64,000 nucleotides of DNA from Apoderus coryli (GCA_911728435.2 OU452207.1:2108001-2172000), one strand, 5' to 3'. Numbered from the stretch's first letter, positions 45,701-56,640 are shown. A program made the numbers and translations. The notes: generated from the sequence alone by a model not told the origin.

Positions 45701-48700
45701 GCATTCCTATAACCGATACAAATCTATGGGCTCGCGCGCGAAATTCAGTCGATTTAGATCCGAGTGTGAGCGGTAGATTTTCTTGATCGAGCAGGAGTTG
45801 CCTGAGAACATCGGTGCCTTATTACTAAGTAAACTTTCCATACTCACCATGCTATCATCAAACTGATAGTAATTATAAGAAGGCGCTTGTGCAACAGCCG
45901 TATAATGACCACAACTGACAGTAGGTCCCATATGCGTTACCAGCGCCACCAAACGGTAAATCAGTGGTCCATTTGGTCGATGTCTCGCATACCTATCAAA
46001 GAAGTCATCAATAAATATTTGCACTTTAAAGCTCTAAAAATAAAACGTACTTAGCCAAGTCCAATCTCTGCCTAAATGCCAAATGTTTCGTAATTTTATT
46101 ATTGCTAACGGAAAATCTCTTTAATTGTATGCAAAGTACCATCGGAGCTCGCTCTAGAGAAAACTGTTTGGTCGCGGGAACCTAGAGACAAAACAACATT
46201 ACTACAACTTCTTAATCAATAATTAAGCAGTTGACTTACTTTTTTCTGGCATGCTTGACAATGATATGATTCATCATCTAATTTTTCCCTGGCAAAATAC
46301 AGCTCCAACGCTTCATCCAGCGTTTGAGCTTTCCTTATGTCAAGCAATAGATCCTGGAAGTGTTGAAATGTGGTACTAACATGACCACATTTCAGACAAC
46401 GTACTGCTGACCGTAAATATCCTAAAACACAACGATAAATATTTTTTTTGTATACAAAAAATCAACAAGTAATCGGTCAAATACCTCCTAATATTTGATT
46501 TAAAGGTGTTGTTTCCTTTGTCTTCGAATCAAACTGACTGCTGTTCTTAAACCTATTTAAGTAGGATTTTTCCATAGCTTCAACGAGATATCTAAAACAA
46601 TTATAACAAAATTAAAAGGATTTTATGTCCGTACATACAATAAATCAAAAATAATTTTGTGGCATAGCGGATAAAAATACTGGTTTGACCTACACATGAG
46701 ATGCATACATTTTTTGAAGTGAATACTTCTTTGGCCGCATGACAGTGATTTTTCAAGGTCGCGTCACGACACGATTTCTAAAATTTTCGTTCCGCTAAAG
46801 AGATGAAGCATAATATAACAAATCTCATATTTGTTATATTATGCGGAACGAAAATTTTAGAAATCGGAGAGGGACAGAGATATTTGTGGTGTATGCTACA
46901 CACTATATCCTATACCATATACTATTAGCAAAGATTAATCTACACAATAGATAGTCAGCGTATATGGGAAATAAAACAAAAATTGAAACTGTCTCGACAC
47001 GAGCTACATCTATTAGAAAAACATGCAACCATGGAAATTGTAGATGGCGTTATATGTATTGTGTTGAAATAAAATAATCATATGGGCAATGTTAGACAAG
47101 GACGAGTATACTTTCCCCTACGAGGTGGGAGTTTGTTTTTATATTATAGGTATCATATATGTACTACTGTGCAGCAGTGTTTTTTGTCGGGTAATATAAA
47201 ATTATATGGTATACGTATACCTATCTACGCAAAGATTAATGTGTATGGACGAAAATAAAAGAAATTACTATAATAGTATAAATATACAGGGCTGGTTTAT
47301 TAAATGTTTTAGACAATAATTTTAAATGACTAAAATAATATTATTTTAGTCATTTAATTTTAAATTTCGGATATAAGGATGCATCAAAAAGTTATATTTA
47401 AATTAACGAAATTTGGCGTTATAGATAGGACTTCCGGTTATTACCTGATTCAGTTTTAAGGATCAAACTCAAACAGCAGATTCAACTTGTCGTTAACATT
47501 ATGAAAAAATAAATCTCAGAGGCGGGTAAATTAAAGGGGCATACCGGCGTGAAATGCTACCCTAACTTTTTTATGCACATTTTTTGCGTGTGTTTCAATT
47601 CGGAGATGTAAAATCTAACAAATTATATACGTAATAAATGTATCCTTCTGTGATATTGATAGAAAGTCATCGTTATCGCGTAATATCGATTTTAAGAAAT
47701 ATTAATATTAAAAAGGCTGTGCTTTTTACAAGTTGCTGAAGTAAATAAGGTTTGAAATTTCCAGCATGACAATAATTATTTAAAAAAATACGGTTTCGAA
47801 ATGCAGTATGTAAAAAATTAGAATTTTTAATCTGTTTTTAATGAAAATTTAAATCTATTGAGAAATATGGTTCAGGGTTTTTGTGAAATGTATTTTACTC
47901 CAAAGATTCTACTCATCGATTATAACCGAATTAATTTACTCAAAAATATCTATACTAGTAAAATAACATAATTATCACAATTAGGTTCAAATTCTGCAAC
48001 GCCGAATTGAAAAAAAACTTACAGTCTCCCTAATATTGGTTTTTGTGCAATGATCATAAAACTTTAAAAAACTAACCATTTATGTAGATTGTATTGTGAA
48101 CACGTTTCGTAAAAAGCTTTAAAAACCCACCAACAGGGTGTTAAAAGTATCACGACAATAACTTTTTTCATGTTTTAACAAGTACAATCGTCTGCTTCAG
48201 ATTGATCCTTAAAAACTGAATAACAGTTTCTCTATATAAAAAAATAAAACTCGTAAATATCATCCCCAAACATTTAATTTGAATACAATTACATAACACC
48301 ATATTTGAAAGTAAATAAAAAAAAAACAGCATTACCTAGTTTGACAGATTTGCAAATTGCAAATCAAAGTATCTATGTATACAGGGTGTTGCATAAGTAC
48401 TTGTACAAACTTTAAAGGGTGATTCTTTGACTAATTTTAAGATACAAATTTCATATGTACATGGGTCCGCTACGGCTTGGTTTTCGAGATACAGGTAGTT
48501 CAAAAAGAATATTATATATAGGATTATATGCTTGTTCAATAGCATCGCAATTTGGTGCAATTCGGGATACAGGTGTATTGATGACACCAGAGCTGTCAAA
48601 AGAACTAATAAAAAATACGAAAAATAACAAAATACAAATATCATTCAAAAGACAACAATGCACATAATAGTCGGTACCAAGCCAAATAGGTAAATATAGA

Positions 48701-51700
48701 TTTATTTTGTTTCGGGCTTGGGCTTGGCACCGACTTATTGTAATCAAAACTACCCACCAAACGGATACATTTAATTTTACGCAGATGCTCAAAATGTTAA
48801 CTTTCTTTCATTAATAGAGACATGTGAAGTGAGCTTACCTCTTACGCCCACGTATTAAGTACTAAGTTTCAGTTATCAGTTATAATTTTTTATTTTCCAA
48901 GAAAGCGAAACGAGATATTTAAAACGGCATTGCGCCGCCCTCATGTATACCTCCGGGGGCGGCATCGAAAATCGCTACACGTCACAAACTTGTAAATGCT
49001 TAGAACTACCCCTATATCAAATTTCTATTTTCTATCTTTTTTGTTTCATACCCAAAGCCCTATTCCTACCGAACTTATTATTTACCCGAAGAAACATTAA
49101 AAAGAAGTAAAATTTAAGTACCTAAACCGATAAAGTGGAACTTATACCTGAAGAAGAGACAGACTATTATAATAGGTATACCTAATATAATATAGGTAGC
49201 ACTGATAATTTTTTTATTATAGGTATTATAAGATCTACAACAATCTTGTTACATCTTTGCCACATTGTCTACGTGAAATATTTAGTCAAAAGTATGTTTC
49301 TATCTAAAAGCTTTTCATTTAACGATTGTTCGCCACTGATCATGGGACTGGTCTAGTCTTGAAACATGTATGACATGGATTAAATATTATTATATTAAAT
49401 TTAATTCATAGAGATTAGGCTTTTATTTCAATACTGTACTTGTAATAAATCACCCTGTGTGTTTCTTTTACCGACGAATTGGCAACAGCATGACACACAC
49501 CACATTCGCTTGTTTTTTTTTCTACCCTCCCTGTGTATCCCCTCCAGATTAATACAGAATTTCATCAATTTCTCTCTCTGACAATACAGCATTGCCGGTG
49601 CATATCTGTTGCAAATGATCTAAATAATTGTTATACGTTGCGTTTTGTTTCTGATATTAATAAACTACAAAACGGTTTCTGGCTGTGACAACACTGCTCT
49701 ATGCTATACACGCTAGTCTACGCCACGTAGTGGCAGGCATACTTAGAGATGTTCTGATTTTAATACATTGGGCTGACTATCTATTGTGTAGATTAATCTT
49801 TGCTATTAGTTACTATAAACTGAAGTGAACTCTTTATACAGAGTTTACTTGGGTGATGCTGAGCGTAGACTTAATGGTGACCCTAAGACTTTCTGGTCAT
49901 TTGTAAATTCCCGTAAAAGTTTCGGACTTTTACCTAGAGATATGTATTATAATGGCGATAATATTAAAAATCAGCAAGAACTTGTGGAAAGATTTGCTCA
50001 ATATTTCAATTAATCCTCAATTCCCAAATTTTTGACATTGAAAATGTGAGTGAGGCTCTGAATGTGTCCTTTTTGTCTGATTGTGGAGTTACTGAATCTG
50101 AAGTTTACGGAGCTCTGAGGTAAACCACCAGCAGGTCCGGATGGTATACCATCCTTTTTGGCTCGAGATTGTGCTGCGGTGTTGGCTGGGCCATTGTGTA
50201 CAATATTTAACCTTGCCTTACGATCAACTAATTTTCCTGCGTTTTGAAGTTATCAAGAGTGACGCCGGTTTTTAAAAAGCGAGGTAAGCATGATGTAGGA
50301 AATTATCGTCCTATATCAATTCAATCATGTTTTCCGAAGGTGTTTGAGTTTTTACTACATGATATTATAATGTGTCGTGTTAGACGACAAATTTCAAATG
50401 TGCAGCATGTTTTCTTCCCGGGTCGTTCTACATCTACCAATTTATTGGTTTTAACACAGTTTCTGAGTGAACAACTTGATAATGGAGGTCAGATAGATGA
50501 CTTTTCCAAGGCCTTTGACAGACTTGATCATGGTGTCTTGATGGCTAAATTGTGTCGTTTTGGTCTATCCAATGGCTTGCTCCTTCTCTTGGATTCATAT
50601 TTAAATGGTCGTTATCAATATGTTAAGTATAGAGGGTTCAGGTCTGTCAATTTTTTAGTGACCTCAGGAGTCCCCCAGGGTTGTGTGTTGCGGCCATTGT
50701 TGTTTTTGTGCTTTATTAATGATATTTCCAGTGGCTTGACTAGTAGTTCGCTCTTGTATGCCGATGACTTCAAGATATACTCGGTCATTGATAGTGCGCA
50801 TGATTGCTCTGTTATTCAGGAAGATTTCTGAGTGGTGTGTGCGCAACAATCTTTATTTTAATATTGAAAAATGTTTTTCAGTTTCTTATACACGCAGATT
50901 AAAGCCTATAACTCATTTGTATTTCATTCACGATTCTCCATTGGTTGTTTGTGATCGTATTAAGGATTTGGGGATTTTCTTTGATAGCAAACTAAACTTT
51001 ATTGAACATTGTAATTATATGATGTGATTTGTCATGCGTAACGCGAGGGATCTTAGGTCTCCTCAGACACTTATCACGTTATTCAATGCATTTGTTAGGG
51101 CTAAGTTGGAGTATGCCTCAGTTGTGTGGAGTCCTACATTAAATTTCATTCGGCGAGTATGGAACGTGTTCAACGTCGTTTCGTTAAGTTTCTGTGGTTT
51201 CGTAGCGATGGAGTTTATCCAGTCATTGGATTTCCACATGATACGCTCCTAAATCGTTTTAATTTGACATCTTTAAGTACGCGTAGGGAATGTTCTGCTA
51301 TTATCTTACTGTGCAACATTATTAATGGAGATATTGATTGTCCAGAGCTGTTAGAATTGCTTCCATTTTATGTCCCTAAGCGTACATAATATCTCGACGC
51401 CCCCACGCTCTCGCGCCGTAGAATTCAAGTATGCGACCAGACACGAGTCGGCCCCGACCACGGGCCGACGGACTATCACGCGTATCCATAAACGAAAGTG
51501 GTAACATGCAATCTAAGCGATGCAGATTTATCGTGTCTCGCGAGACGATATTGATTATATACGCATTTTGTTTATTATAAATATCTTATCTACGAAATGC
51601 ATAACCCAGACAGTACAGACCGAATTATTTTCATCGATTTGGTTATTGATTATTTACATATCGCTGTTGGTAAAAAAATAAATAAAATTATTTTACAGTT

Positions 51701-54700
51701 AGTAGTCATAAAATATTTAACTGTTACCAATGGTAACAGTGGTTACATGGACGCTTCGCCATTGGGAAGACTTTTTTAAAACACTTTACTGTTCAGCCGA
51801 ACCTATTAAAGGAAGTTGTTTAGAAAGGAAACTGCAAAAATAAAACCTCTACCTTTTCGAGAAAAGATTCCGTAGTTTATGAGAAATGGTGCACAAAAAG
51901 GTATAATAATTTGCTCGAGTGTCTCCAGTTCCCAAGAAGAAACTTTAATGACAAATTACACTACTTCTTTCAAATTGTTCGAAGATATTTGAAGGGATTG
52001 AAAGAATAAAAAAAAAAATGAAAGAATCAAAAAAACTAAATATCAGGCCATGTATGTTAATACGGGCATTTGACCGAATAAATGATGATCTCGGGAAATG
52101 CCGTGGTTCTTCTCATTTGTTTTTGCTGACGATTTAAGATTTATAGTGCGGTCAAGTCCCAGATTGACTGTAATAAACGTTAAGATGACCTGAATGTTGT
52201 ACAGGCAATAGGGAAAATAGGTTGCAGCTAAACCCTGACAAATTCAAAGTTATAACATACACACGGACGAAAGTTAATATTCAGAACCCCTACAGGATCG
52301 GAGACAATGTGTTGTTGCGGACTTGTGGGTGATCTTTGATGCTGTCCTTTCTTTTTCTAACCATATTCTTCCTGGTCAGAACATGTAAACCTTTGGAAGG
52401 AGTTGATGCGCTTAAGACAAACTGGCATAGGTGTATTCGGGAGTAACTACAGCCTCTCTGAAGCCATTGCCAACAGTCAAAGTTTCTCAAAAATTCTTAG
52501 AGAGAGGCATAGCGAAAAGGCACAAAAGATTAAATGCACTGAAGTCATACATCTGCATCCCAAAGCTAGCATTATAAAGGTTCATGTGATCGAGGAATTG
52601 CGTAATTCGGAAAAGGAACAATTAAAGTCCTACTGGAGATATACTTTAGCCCTGTAGAAAGGCAAGGTTCATTAGATACGCGGAATTATTGAACTGAAAC
52701 CGTACAAAGCGAATTACACGCTTTTTCCAAAAATCTGGAGCTCTATGAACACTATTTCTCCGTCATAAAAAGAAGCGAAAGTCACGACGAAAATGATTTT
52801 TTTGTAGGCAGAGGAGGTTTCGCAACTGTTTACAGATAGTCGTAAACGCTTAGAAGACTATCCCAGAAATGAACGTCCAAAAAGTGGAACAATACTAGAA
52901 TGTATCCAGAAAGCATGACCTTTTTCTGTATGAATGTGTGTGAGGCATCAAAGGAGCGGTATTCCTTTTGTGTTTTTATGTTTAATAAGTTGTTCAGAAC
53001 AATTTATTTTTTCTTACCTATATAGCGATTGTTTCAATTAAATTAAGTACATTTTATTTGACAAATTTAACCTCCGGGATATGCGTCTCACTTTGCTCAA
53101 TAACAAATATCCAAAAAACAGTTTTTTTAAATAAATTACAAAGAAAAGTGTCTAATAATCATGACAAATTTTTCACTGTAAAATTTCTGCTTTTAAGTGA
53201 CTTAAATGTGAAAAAAAACTAGCTGTTGCCCTCGAGGCACGAATAGCTCTCCATATTTAAATGTAAAAGTAATAATTTTATGACCTTTTTGTCATTTATC
53301 TAAATTTAATAAATTTTTGTTTTGTTTTAGACATCAGCTATTTTTTTTTAAGTATCGGGTTTTGTGCCTTTCTCTTCTTTTTGGAGGTACTATTTATACG
53401 CAGATATTTTATATTTCAGATCTAGGCCAAGTTCTTGAACGCAAATTAATTGATTTTTTTTTGGTTTTATTATAAAATTTATTTTGCCCCCTTTTCTACT
53501 ATTTAGGAACGCCTATGTAAACAAAATTGTTATGCTGCATGTTGTAGGTTATCCGTTAAGTGCTTTTTGAGTTATCACGGATACATTTTTTTTCTCACCC
53601 TTTTATAGAATTTTCACGAACGCCTATGGAACATTAATTTTTGTCGTGTGTTTTTAACACCAATTCAACTAGTTAAATATACATTTTTTTACATTTTAAT
53701 TTTTTTTTTATTTTACCCCTTTTTTTTCTATTTACGAACGCCTATGTAAATAACAATTTTATGCTGCATTTTTTAGGTTATATTATATGAAAGCTATATA
53801 TAATTAGCCAATTTTTCTGGTATATTTCGAAAACATTTTTTTTTCGTTTTTGACCCTTTTTTAAGACTATTTTCGAACGCCTGTGTGAACTAATTCTTTT
53901 ATGTAACATTTTTTAGGTTATATTCTATCACAACTATAAAAAAATTATTCAATATTTCGGATAAGTTTAAGAACTATGATTTTTTAAATTTTTGAACCCT
54001 CTTTTAAACCCCTTGCCTACGCTCAATGTTAATCACCACCTATATATATATATATATCGTGTAGTATTTTCGTACCAAATGTGGTTAAAATCCGTTAAGT
54101 GGTTTTTGAGTTATCACAGATACAAATTTTTTCTGACCCTTTTATAGAATTTTCACGGACGCCTATGGTACATTAATTTTTGTCGTGTATTTTTAACACC
54201 AATTCATCTAGTTAAATATAAAATTTTTTACATTTTAATTTTTTTTTATTTTACCCCTTTTTCTACTATTTACGAACGCCTATGTAAATACAAATTTTAT
54301 GCTGCATTTTTTAGGTTATCTTATATCAAAGCTATATATAATTAGCCAATTTTTCTGGTATATTTGAGAAACATTTTTTTTTTCGTTTTTGACCCTTTTT
54401 TAAACTATTTCCAAACGCCTGTGTGAACCAATTCTTTTATGGAATATTTTTTAGCTTATATTGTATCACAACTATGAAAAATTATTCCATATTTCGAATA
54501 AGTTTAGGAAATATATATTTTTTATGTTTTGACCCCTTTTCCACTATTTACGAACGCCTATGAAAGTAAGTTATTCATGACACATTTTATAGGTTATATT
54601 CTATCAAAACTATAAATAACTAGTTAATATTTCTGCTATTTTTAAGAAATACGTTTTTTTTTAATCTTTTTTACCCCATTTTACACTATTTTCGAACGCC

Positions 54701-56009
54701 CATGTGGTCTAATATTTTATGTTCAATATTTTAGGTTATATTCAATTAAATGCGTAAAAAATTATGCAGTATTTCGGATAAGTTTAAGAACTATGAATTT
54801 TTTTAATTTTTGAACCCTCTTTTAAACCCTTTGCCTACGCTCATTGTTTCCCAAAATCTAATCAGCTCCTTGCCATGTCCAATAGTATTTTTGTACCAAA
54901 TTTGGTTAAAATCTGTTAAGCAGTTTTTGCGTTTTCGTGGATACAGACAGACAGACAGACAGACATTTTTTTAAAACTACTTATTTATGTATAAAATGAC
55001 AAAAAACAAGTATTTCCGGTGAAATTAAAAAAAAATTTTTTCCATGAAACTAATAGTCTCCATATATACATACATTACATTATATGATATGGAGAGCTAA
55101 AAATAATGGAAACATATCACACTTTCTAGTGAGAATGACTCTTCTCTATATAAGCGAAACAAACGAGTCTAGCTCGACAAAACCTTTACTTTTAGGGACA
55201 AAATCCTTAATTGTAATTCACTAAATCAAATAAATTCATCACCTCACCTCAAAAACTCATGTGCATCTTCCTGCCTACCCGGAATCAAATTTCGACACAC
55301 CAAACGTAATTTATTATAAATTAATAATGGACGGATTGAGTTCACATTACGTTGTTGGGAATCCTGCAACGTTTTACGCATCGCACAAATAATACATAAA
55401 CCACCTGTAACAACAAATACATTAATAAACAAACAACAATTAAACAAAACCAAGTTACATTACCAGAATCCTGGCATTCCGCCAAATGCTCCCGATCACT
55501 CATTAACCAGTTGACCAAAGCCGGTACATGAAACAACGCTTGCAAAGTCGAATTCAAATAACAAGTATTACCCATATTCACCATACCAGCACCCACTGAC
55601 CAATCGCTGTTCATACTCCAACCCAATTGGACAGCGCTGAGTGGGTACAGTTCCTTTTTAGCCAGTTTTAGAGTGTCATCGGTGTTGTTGCTACTGTCAT
55701 TGTTATCAAGTTGACTAAAAATATCAACACCGTTAAATATACTTAACAAGAGTATAAGGATGCTGATATTACGTACCTGGCTTGTGGTGTGTTATCAGAA
55801 CTTTTCAATAGGATGTACTTTGTCTTCAATTTATCTAACACCATGTTTTGATAACTACCACTCGATTCGAATTCAATACCAGCCAATAGCACTCTTTTGA
55901 CTGATCCAGCCAATCGACTTTCCAAGTCATTCTTCTCTAACACCGCCGTATTTTTGTCGAGTGCGTTACGTAACCCCTCAGTGACTGGGTCAATAGTTGA
56001 TGCAGGCAT
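33775..56009 (-). CDS. Usp36: Ubiquitin carboxyl-terminal hydrolase 36 (scrawny)
   Basis: A nuclear/nucleolar deubiquitinase; fly scrawny removes ubiquitin from histone H2B and keeps stem cells silent. Exons (minus): 56009-55777, 55714-55464, 55404-55248, 46591-46485, 46421-46240, 46181-46051, 45992-45848, 42269-41694, 40565-39986, 39924-39632, 33930-33775; phases all agree, 936 aa plus TAA. The catalytic Cys box is [15 protein letters not shown] (exon 2); the QEDAHEFLR box follows in exon 3; zinc-ribbon cysteines are CLKC and CQAC (exon 5); the His box is CGHYTAV (exon 7) and the domain ends [10 protein letters not shown] (exon 8). A Ser/Thr-rich linker and a basic tail ([19 protein letters not shown]) follow, as in USP36. 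An in-frame alternative acceptor at 55741 would add nine residues. Introns 3, 7 and 10 are swollen by transposons and arrays. The start ATG is the first base of its exon. Confidence 0.96.
33941..34995. repeat. 212-bp satellite array abutting the last Usp36 3' splice site
   Basis: Five units start at ACATCTCAAATCAAATTTTG (33941, 34150, 34362, 34574, 34786), period 209-212. Units 2-5 are nearly identical; the first differs most. On the minus strand the array ends just 10 bp before the AG of the final Usp36 exon (33930), so repeat sequence supplies part of the branch-point/pyrimidine region. A single dispersed relative lies inverted at 16037-16147. Confidence 0.95.
35287..35628 (-). CDS. Uncertain 113-codon open frame inside Usp36 intron 10
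   Basis: Starts ATG at 35628 and runs to a stop at 35287 on the Usp36 strand. The translation begins [20 protein letters not shown] and has [14 protein letters not shown] in the middle; the C-terminal third becomes hydrophobic and low in complexity. I recognise no family. It directly adjoins a dispersed repeat (35626-35705), so it may be part of a transposable element rather than a gene. Confidence 0.25.
   Translation of the reverse strand: MLMNFTLDISESRLRISLTNCVLSVNGKLHASTNSVRDLKHKTVVALHNKLQLPEKLWWKRSIWKDFFKILHSSMCFKKYFFYSGNFFLILLATLFRPFVKHVKNIKNSHRLS
35740..37090. mobile_element. Mosaic of Jockey/R1-type LINE fragments in Usp36 intron 10
   Basis: Three pieces interlock. On plus, 35750-35860 has a GPD motif of an RT start ([13 protein letters not shown]). 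On minus, 36143-35925 holds [14 protein letters not shown] (RT PQG block) and 37080-36780 holds [17 protein letters not shown]. On plus, 36126-36620 is an RNase H/C-terminal fragment ([11 protein letters not shown], then [18 protein letters not shown] with the GHSG part deleted) continuing out of frame to [18 protein letters not shown]. The minus pieces look like one element split by insertion of the plus RNase H piece. Confidence 0.75.
37110..39405. repeat. 290-bp satellite array built from a dispersed repeat
   Basis: Eight units of 284-299 bp (one shortened to about 243 bp near 38361-38604 by loss of the part between GGCAACAA and TTTTTGACAG). Each has GGGTTGCTATTTATGTAT, TTTTGACGTGCGAGCAATAT and GAAGATAAAGGCTAATATTA. 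The same unit, singly, flanks the satellite at 14244-15640. The array lies in Usp36 intron 10, 230 bp from exon 39924-39632. Adjacent units are near-identical, so amplification is recent. Confidence 0.96.
40566..41049. other. Usp36 intron 8, left part
   Basis: AT-rich intron sequence between exon 40565-39986 and the hammerhead-bearing element. No exon or gene. Confidence 0.5.
41050..41285 (-). repeat. Dispersed element carrying a hammerhead core, in Usp36 intron 8
   Basis: On the minus strand it runs from CGACACCTACCG through GTTCACAAACGATGGCCGGA, the hammerhead, and TTCCAACATAACTTAAAGTC. It matches 12818-12990 on both sides of the core, which is missing there. It is in the same orientation as Usp36. 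No protein-coding capacity; the mobilising machinery is unknown. Confidence 0.8.
41113..41154 (-). ncRNA. Hammerhead ribozyme, type I, complete core
   Basis: All invariant core bases are present. CTGATGA is at 41149-41143; helix II GTCG/CGAC with loop TGGGT at 41142-41130; GAA at 41129-41127; helix III is the self-complementary ACGGCCGT (41126-41119); the cleavage triplet is GTC with the cut after C41118. Helix I pairs CACCA (41154-41150) with TAGTG (41117-41113), one C/A mismatch. A two-base helix III loop is strained, and known hammerheads of this form often act as dimers. It sits in a Usp36 intron in sense orientation, so it is transcribed with the pre-mRNA. Cleavage is inferred from the fold, not shown. 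Confidence 0.85.
41286..41693. other. Usp36 intron 8, right part
   Basis: No exon or RNA gene seen; the donor GTGAG follows exon end 41694 on the minus strand. Confidence 0.5.
42480..42690 (+). mobile_element. Possible tRNA-derived SINE
   Basis: GGTTCGAATTCC at 42592-42603 resembles a pol III B box (one base longer than the tRNA consensus), preceded by a tRNA-arm-like GGTCGATGACC and followed by an A-rich tail (AAAAAATAAAGGAAAGGAAA). A convincing A box was not identified, so this is a weak call. Confidence 0.3.
42898..44079 (+). mobile_element. Tc1/mariner-superfamily transposon, degenerate, with TIRs
   Basis: Inverted ends GGCCAAAAGAAGT (42902-42914) and its complement (44062-44074) bound a 1.18-kb element with TA next to both ends. 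The interior encodes, across stops and shifts, a DDE transposase: [12 protein letters not shown] (first Asp of the catalytic core, about 43400), FWGHRKS, then [18 protein letters not shown] (second Asp, about 43670) and the degraded [14 protein letters not shown] block. The upstream HTH part is heavily decayed. It lies in Usp36 intron 7 antisense to the gene. At least two in-frame stops interrupt the catalytic half. Confidence 0.88.
44083..44700 (+). mobile_element. LINE C-terminal and RNase H fragments
   Basis: 44083-44215 reads [20 protein letters not shown], a typical end of non-LTR ORF2 proteins. 44440-44690 reads [20 protein letters not shown], the catalytic end of a retroelement RNase H domain, then [15 protein letters not shown] and TGHCRH. 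The two may come from different elements. Both lie in Usp36 intron 7, antisense. Confidence 0.7.
44701..45847. other. Usp36 intron 7, right part
   Basis: Contains a short CTGTCTGTCTGTGTG run (about 45093) like those in the 2-kb elements at 53-61 kb. The 86-codon + frame at 45385-45645 has no recognisable domain; no gene is called. Confidence 0.4.
46716..46920 (+). repeat. Dispersed repeat with internal inverted duplication
   Basis: Second copy of the 21115-21400 repeat (GACAGAGATATTTGTGGTGT and flanks). Relative to that copy it has acquired the large hairpin at 46772-46866. It lies in Usp36 intron 3, about 125 bp from exon 46591-46485. Confidence 0.75.
46772..46866. repeat. Long two-part perfect hairpin
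   Basis: Outer arms CGATTTCTAAAATTTTCGTTCC (46772-46793 with 46845-46866) and inner arms GCATAATATAACAAAT (46808-46823 with 46829-46844) pair without mismatch; a 14-base bulge on the left side separates them and a 5-base loop closes the hairpin: 38 paired bases in a 95-bp stretch. Such a structure arises by template switching during replication. Confidence 0.95.
46921..49810. repeat. 39-bp inverted repeat pair 2.8 kb apart
   Basis: 46921-46959 (GCAAAGATTAATCTACACAA in its centre) recurs inverted at 49772-49810 with one difference. The left copy directly follows the 46716 repeat; the right copy directly precedes the LINE at 49820. Between them is AT-rich intron sequence without a gene, including an ACAGGGTG/CACCCTGT pair (48380, about 49452) that may mark a smaller element. 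Confidence 0.8.
49331..49375 (+). ncRNA. Decayed hammerhead ribozyme copy
   Basis: The order matches the 13111 motif: CCA-CTGATCA (core at 49336-49342), helix II GACT/AGTC with loop GGTCT, then GAAACATGTATG. The core G8 has changed to C, which abolishes catalysis in known hammerheads, and helix I pairs poorly. It lies in Usp36 intron 3 on the antisense strand. Confidence 0.65.
49820..51390 (+). mobile_element. Jockey-type LINE, 5'-truncated, in Usp36 intron 3
   Basis: Begins in the linker ([19 protein letters not shown], 49850-49900), has [13 protein letters not shown], then [22 protein letters not shown] (50265-50320), [12 protein letters not shown] (50495-50530), [15 protein letters not shown] (50665-50710) and YADD (50758-50769, catalytic). 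The C-terminal part reaches 51389. Stops and shifts near 50010, 50240 and 50830-51030 disable it. It is the same family as 1530-3349. It lies antisense to Usp36. Confidence 0.92.
51391..52099. other. Usp36 intron 3 sequence, no gene
   Basis: A short GC-richer patch (51395-51480) follows the LINE; the rest is AT-rich. No domain or RNA gene found. Confidence 0.45.
52100..52360 (+). mobile_element. LINE reverse transcriptase scrap
   Basis: FADDLR (catalytic motif, about 52119) is followed, with frame breaks, by [18 protein letters not shown] (52220-52275), the usual sequence after the YADD block in Jockey-like RTs. Only this small part remains. Confidence 0.65.
52361..53217. other. Usp36 intron 3 sequence, no gene
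   Basis: The 84-codon + frame at 52403-52657 has no recognisable domain. No other signal. Confidence 0.4.
53218..55103 (+). mobile_element. About 1.9-kb non-autonomous element with tandem units (copy A)
   Basis: Left end ACTAGCTGTTGCCCTCGAGG, right end a hairpin (CTCCATAT..ATATGGAG) followed by AGCTAAAAA. TAGCTCTCCATAT near the left end is the inverse of the right stem. The interior is about nine diverged units of 100-140 bp with GAACGCCTATGTAAA and TTTTTTAGGTTATATT, then TTGGTTAAAATCTGTTAAGC and a CAGA repeat run (54950-54965). No protein is encoded. The architecture (subterminal inverted repeats, internal tandem units, 3' stem and GTCT microsatellite) resembles Helentron-associated elements of insects; that class is inferred. 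It lies in Usp36 intron 3. Confidence 0.8.
55104..55247. other. End of Usp36 intron 3 near the donor
   Basis: The minus-strand donor GTGAGG directly follows exon end 55248. Only 144 bp separate the splice site from transposon copy A. Confidence 0.6.
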
Positions 56010-56546
56010 CTGCAAACAAAAAAAGTTGTTAGGTAAATGAAAATTCAACCAAAACTGCTTATTTTCGACGACGATTCACCAGTTTGTTATTATTATGAAC
56101 CTTATATTATTTCAGACATAAAATTTGCATGATTTAATCACTCCGACTCAATTTAAGTTCTTTGACTTTCCATGCATTATTCAGGATGAAAGGTTATTAA
56201 TTTAATATAATATTTTGTCTTTCACATCTCTACAATTTGTGATCTAACCTTGTATTTGAACAACTTCAACATGTAAACATTATTAAAATGTTCAATATTT
56301 TTAGCGGGATAAACCCTTATCTGTCACATGTTTTTGGTACACCCGGTATAACCTAATAAATTAAATCACAACCACAATAAGGGCCTATTTCAACAAACGA
56401 AACAACTAATTTGATTATAGCAATAAGTATAAATCACTAAAACACATCAAAAACTAAACATTTCACCTAAAAATTGTTTAATTACACGTGCAAATTGAAC
56501 TTAATCGCGGTTTGACAACATTGATTAATGTATAGAGTACATTTAC

Positions 56547-56640
56547 CTTATTGTTTGTGGATATTTGTATCTGTTTTGTCACCGTAGCACTTTGTTTATT
56601 CCATGCATATCAGTGGAAAAACGTCGGTTATGCTATATTG
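56547..56640 (-). other. Probable non-coding first exon of Usp36
   Basis: A donor AAG|GTAAAT is read on the minus strand ending at 56547, and the coding exon starts exactly at an acceptor (TTTGCAG then ATG at 56009), so a 5' UTR exon upstream is required. Its 5' limit was not determined; 56640 is nominal. Confidence 0.45.
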
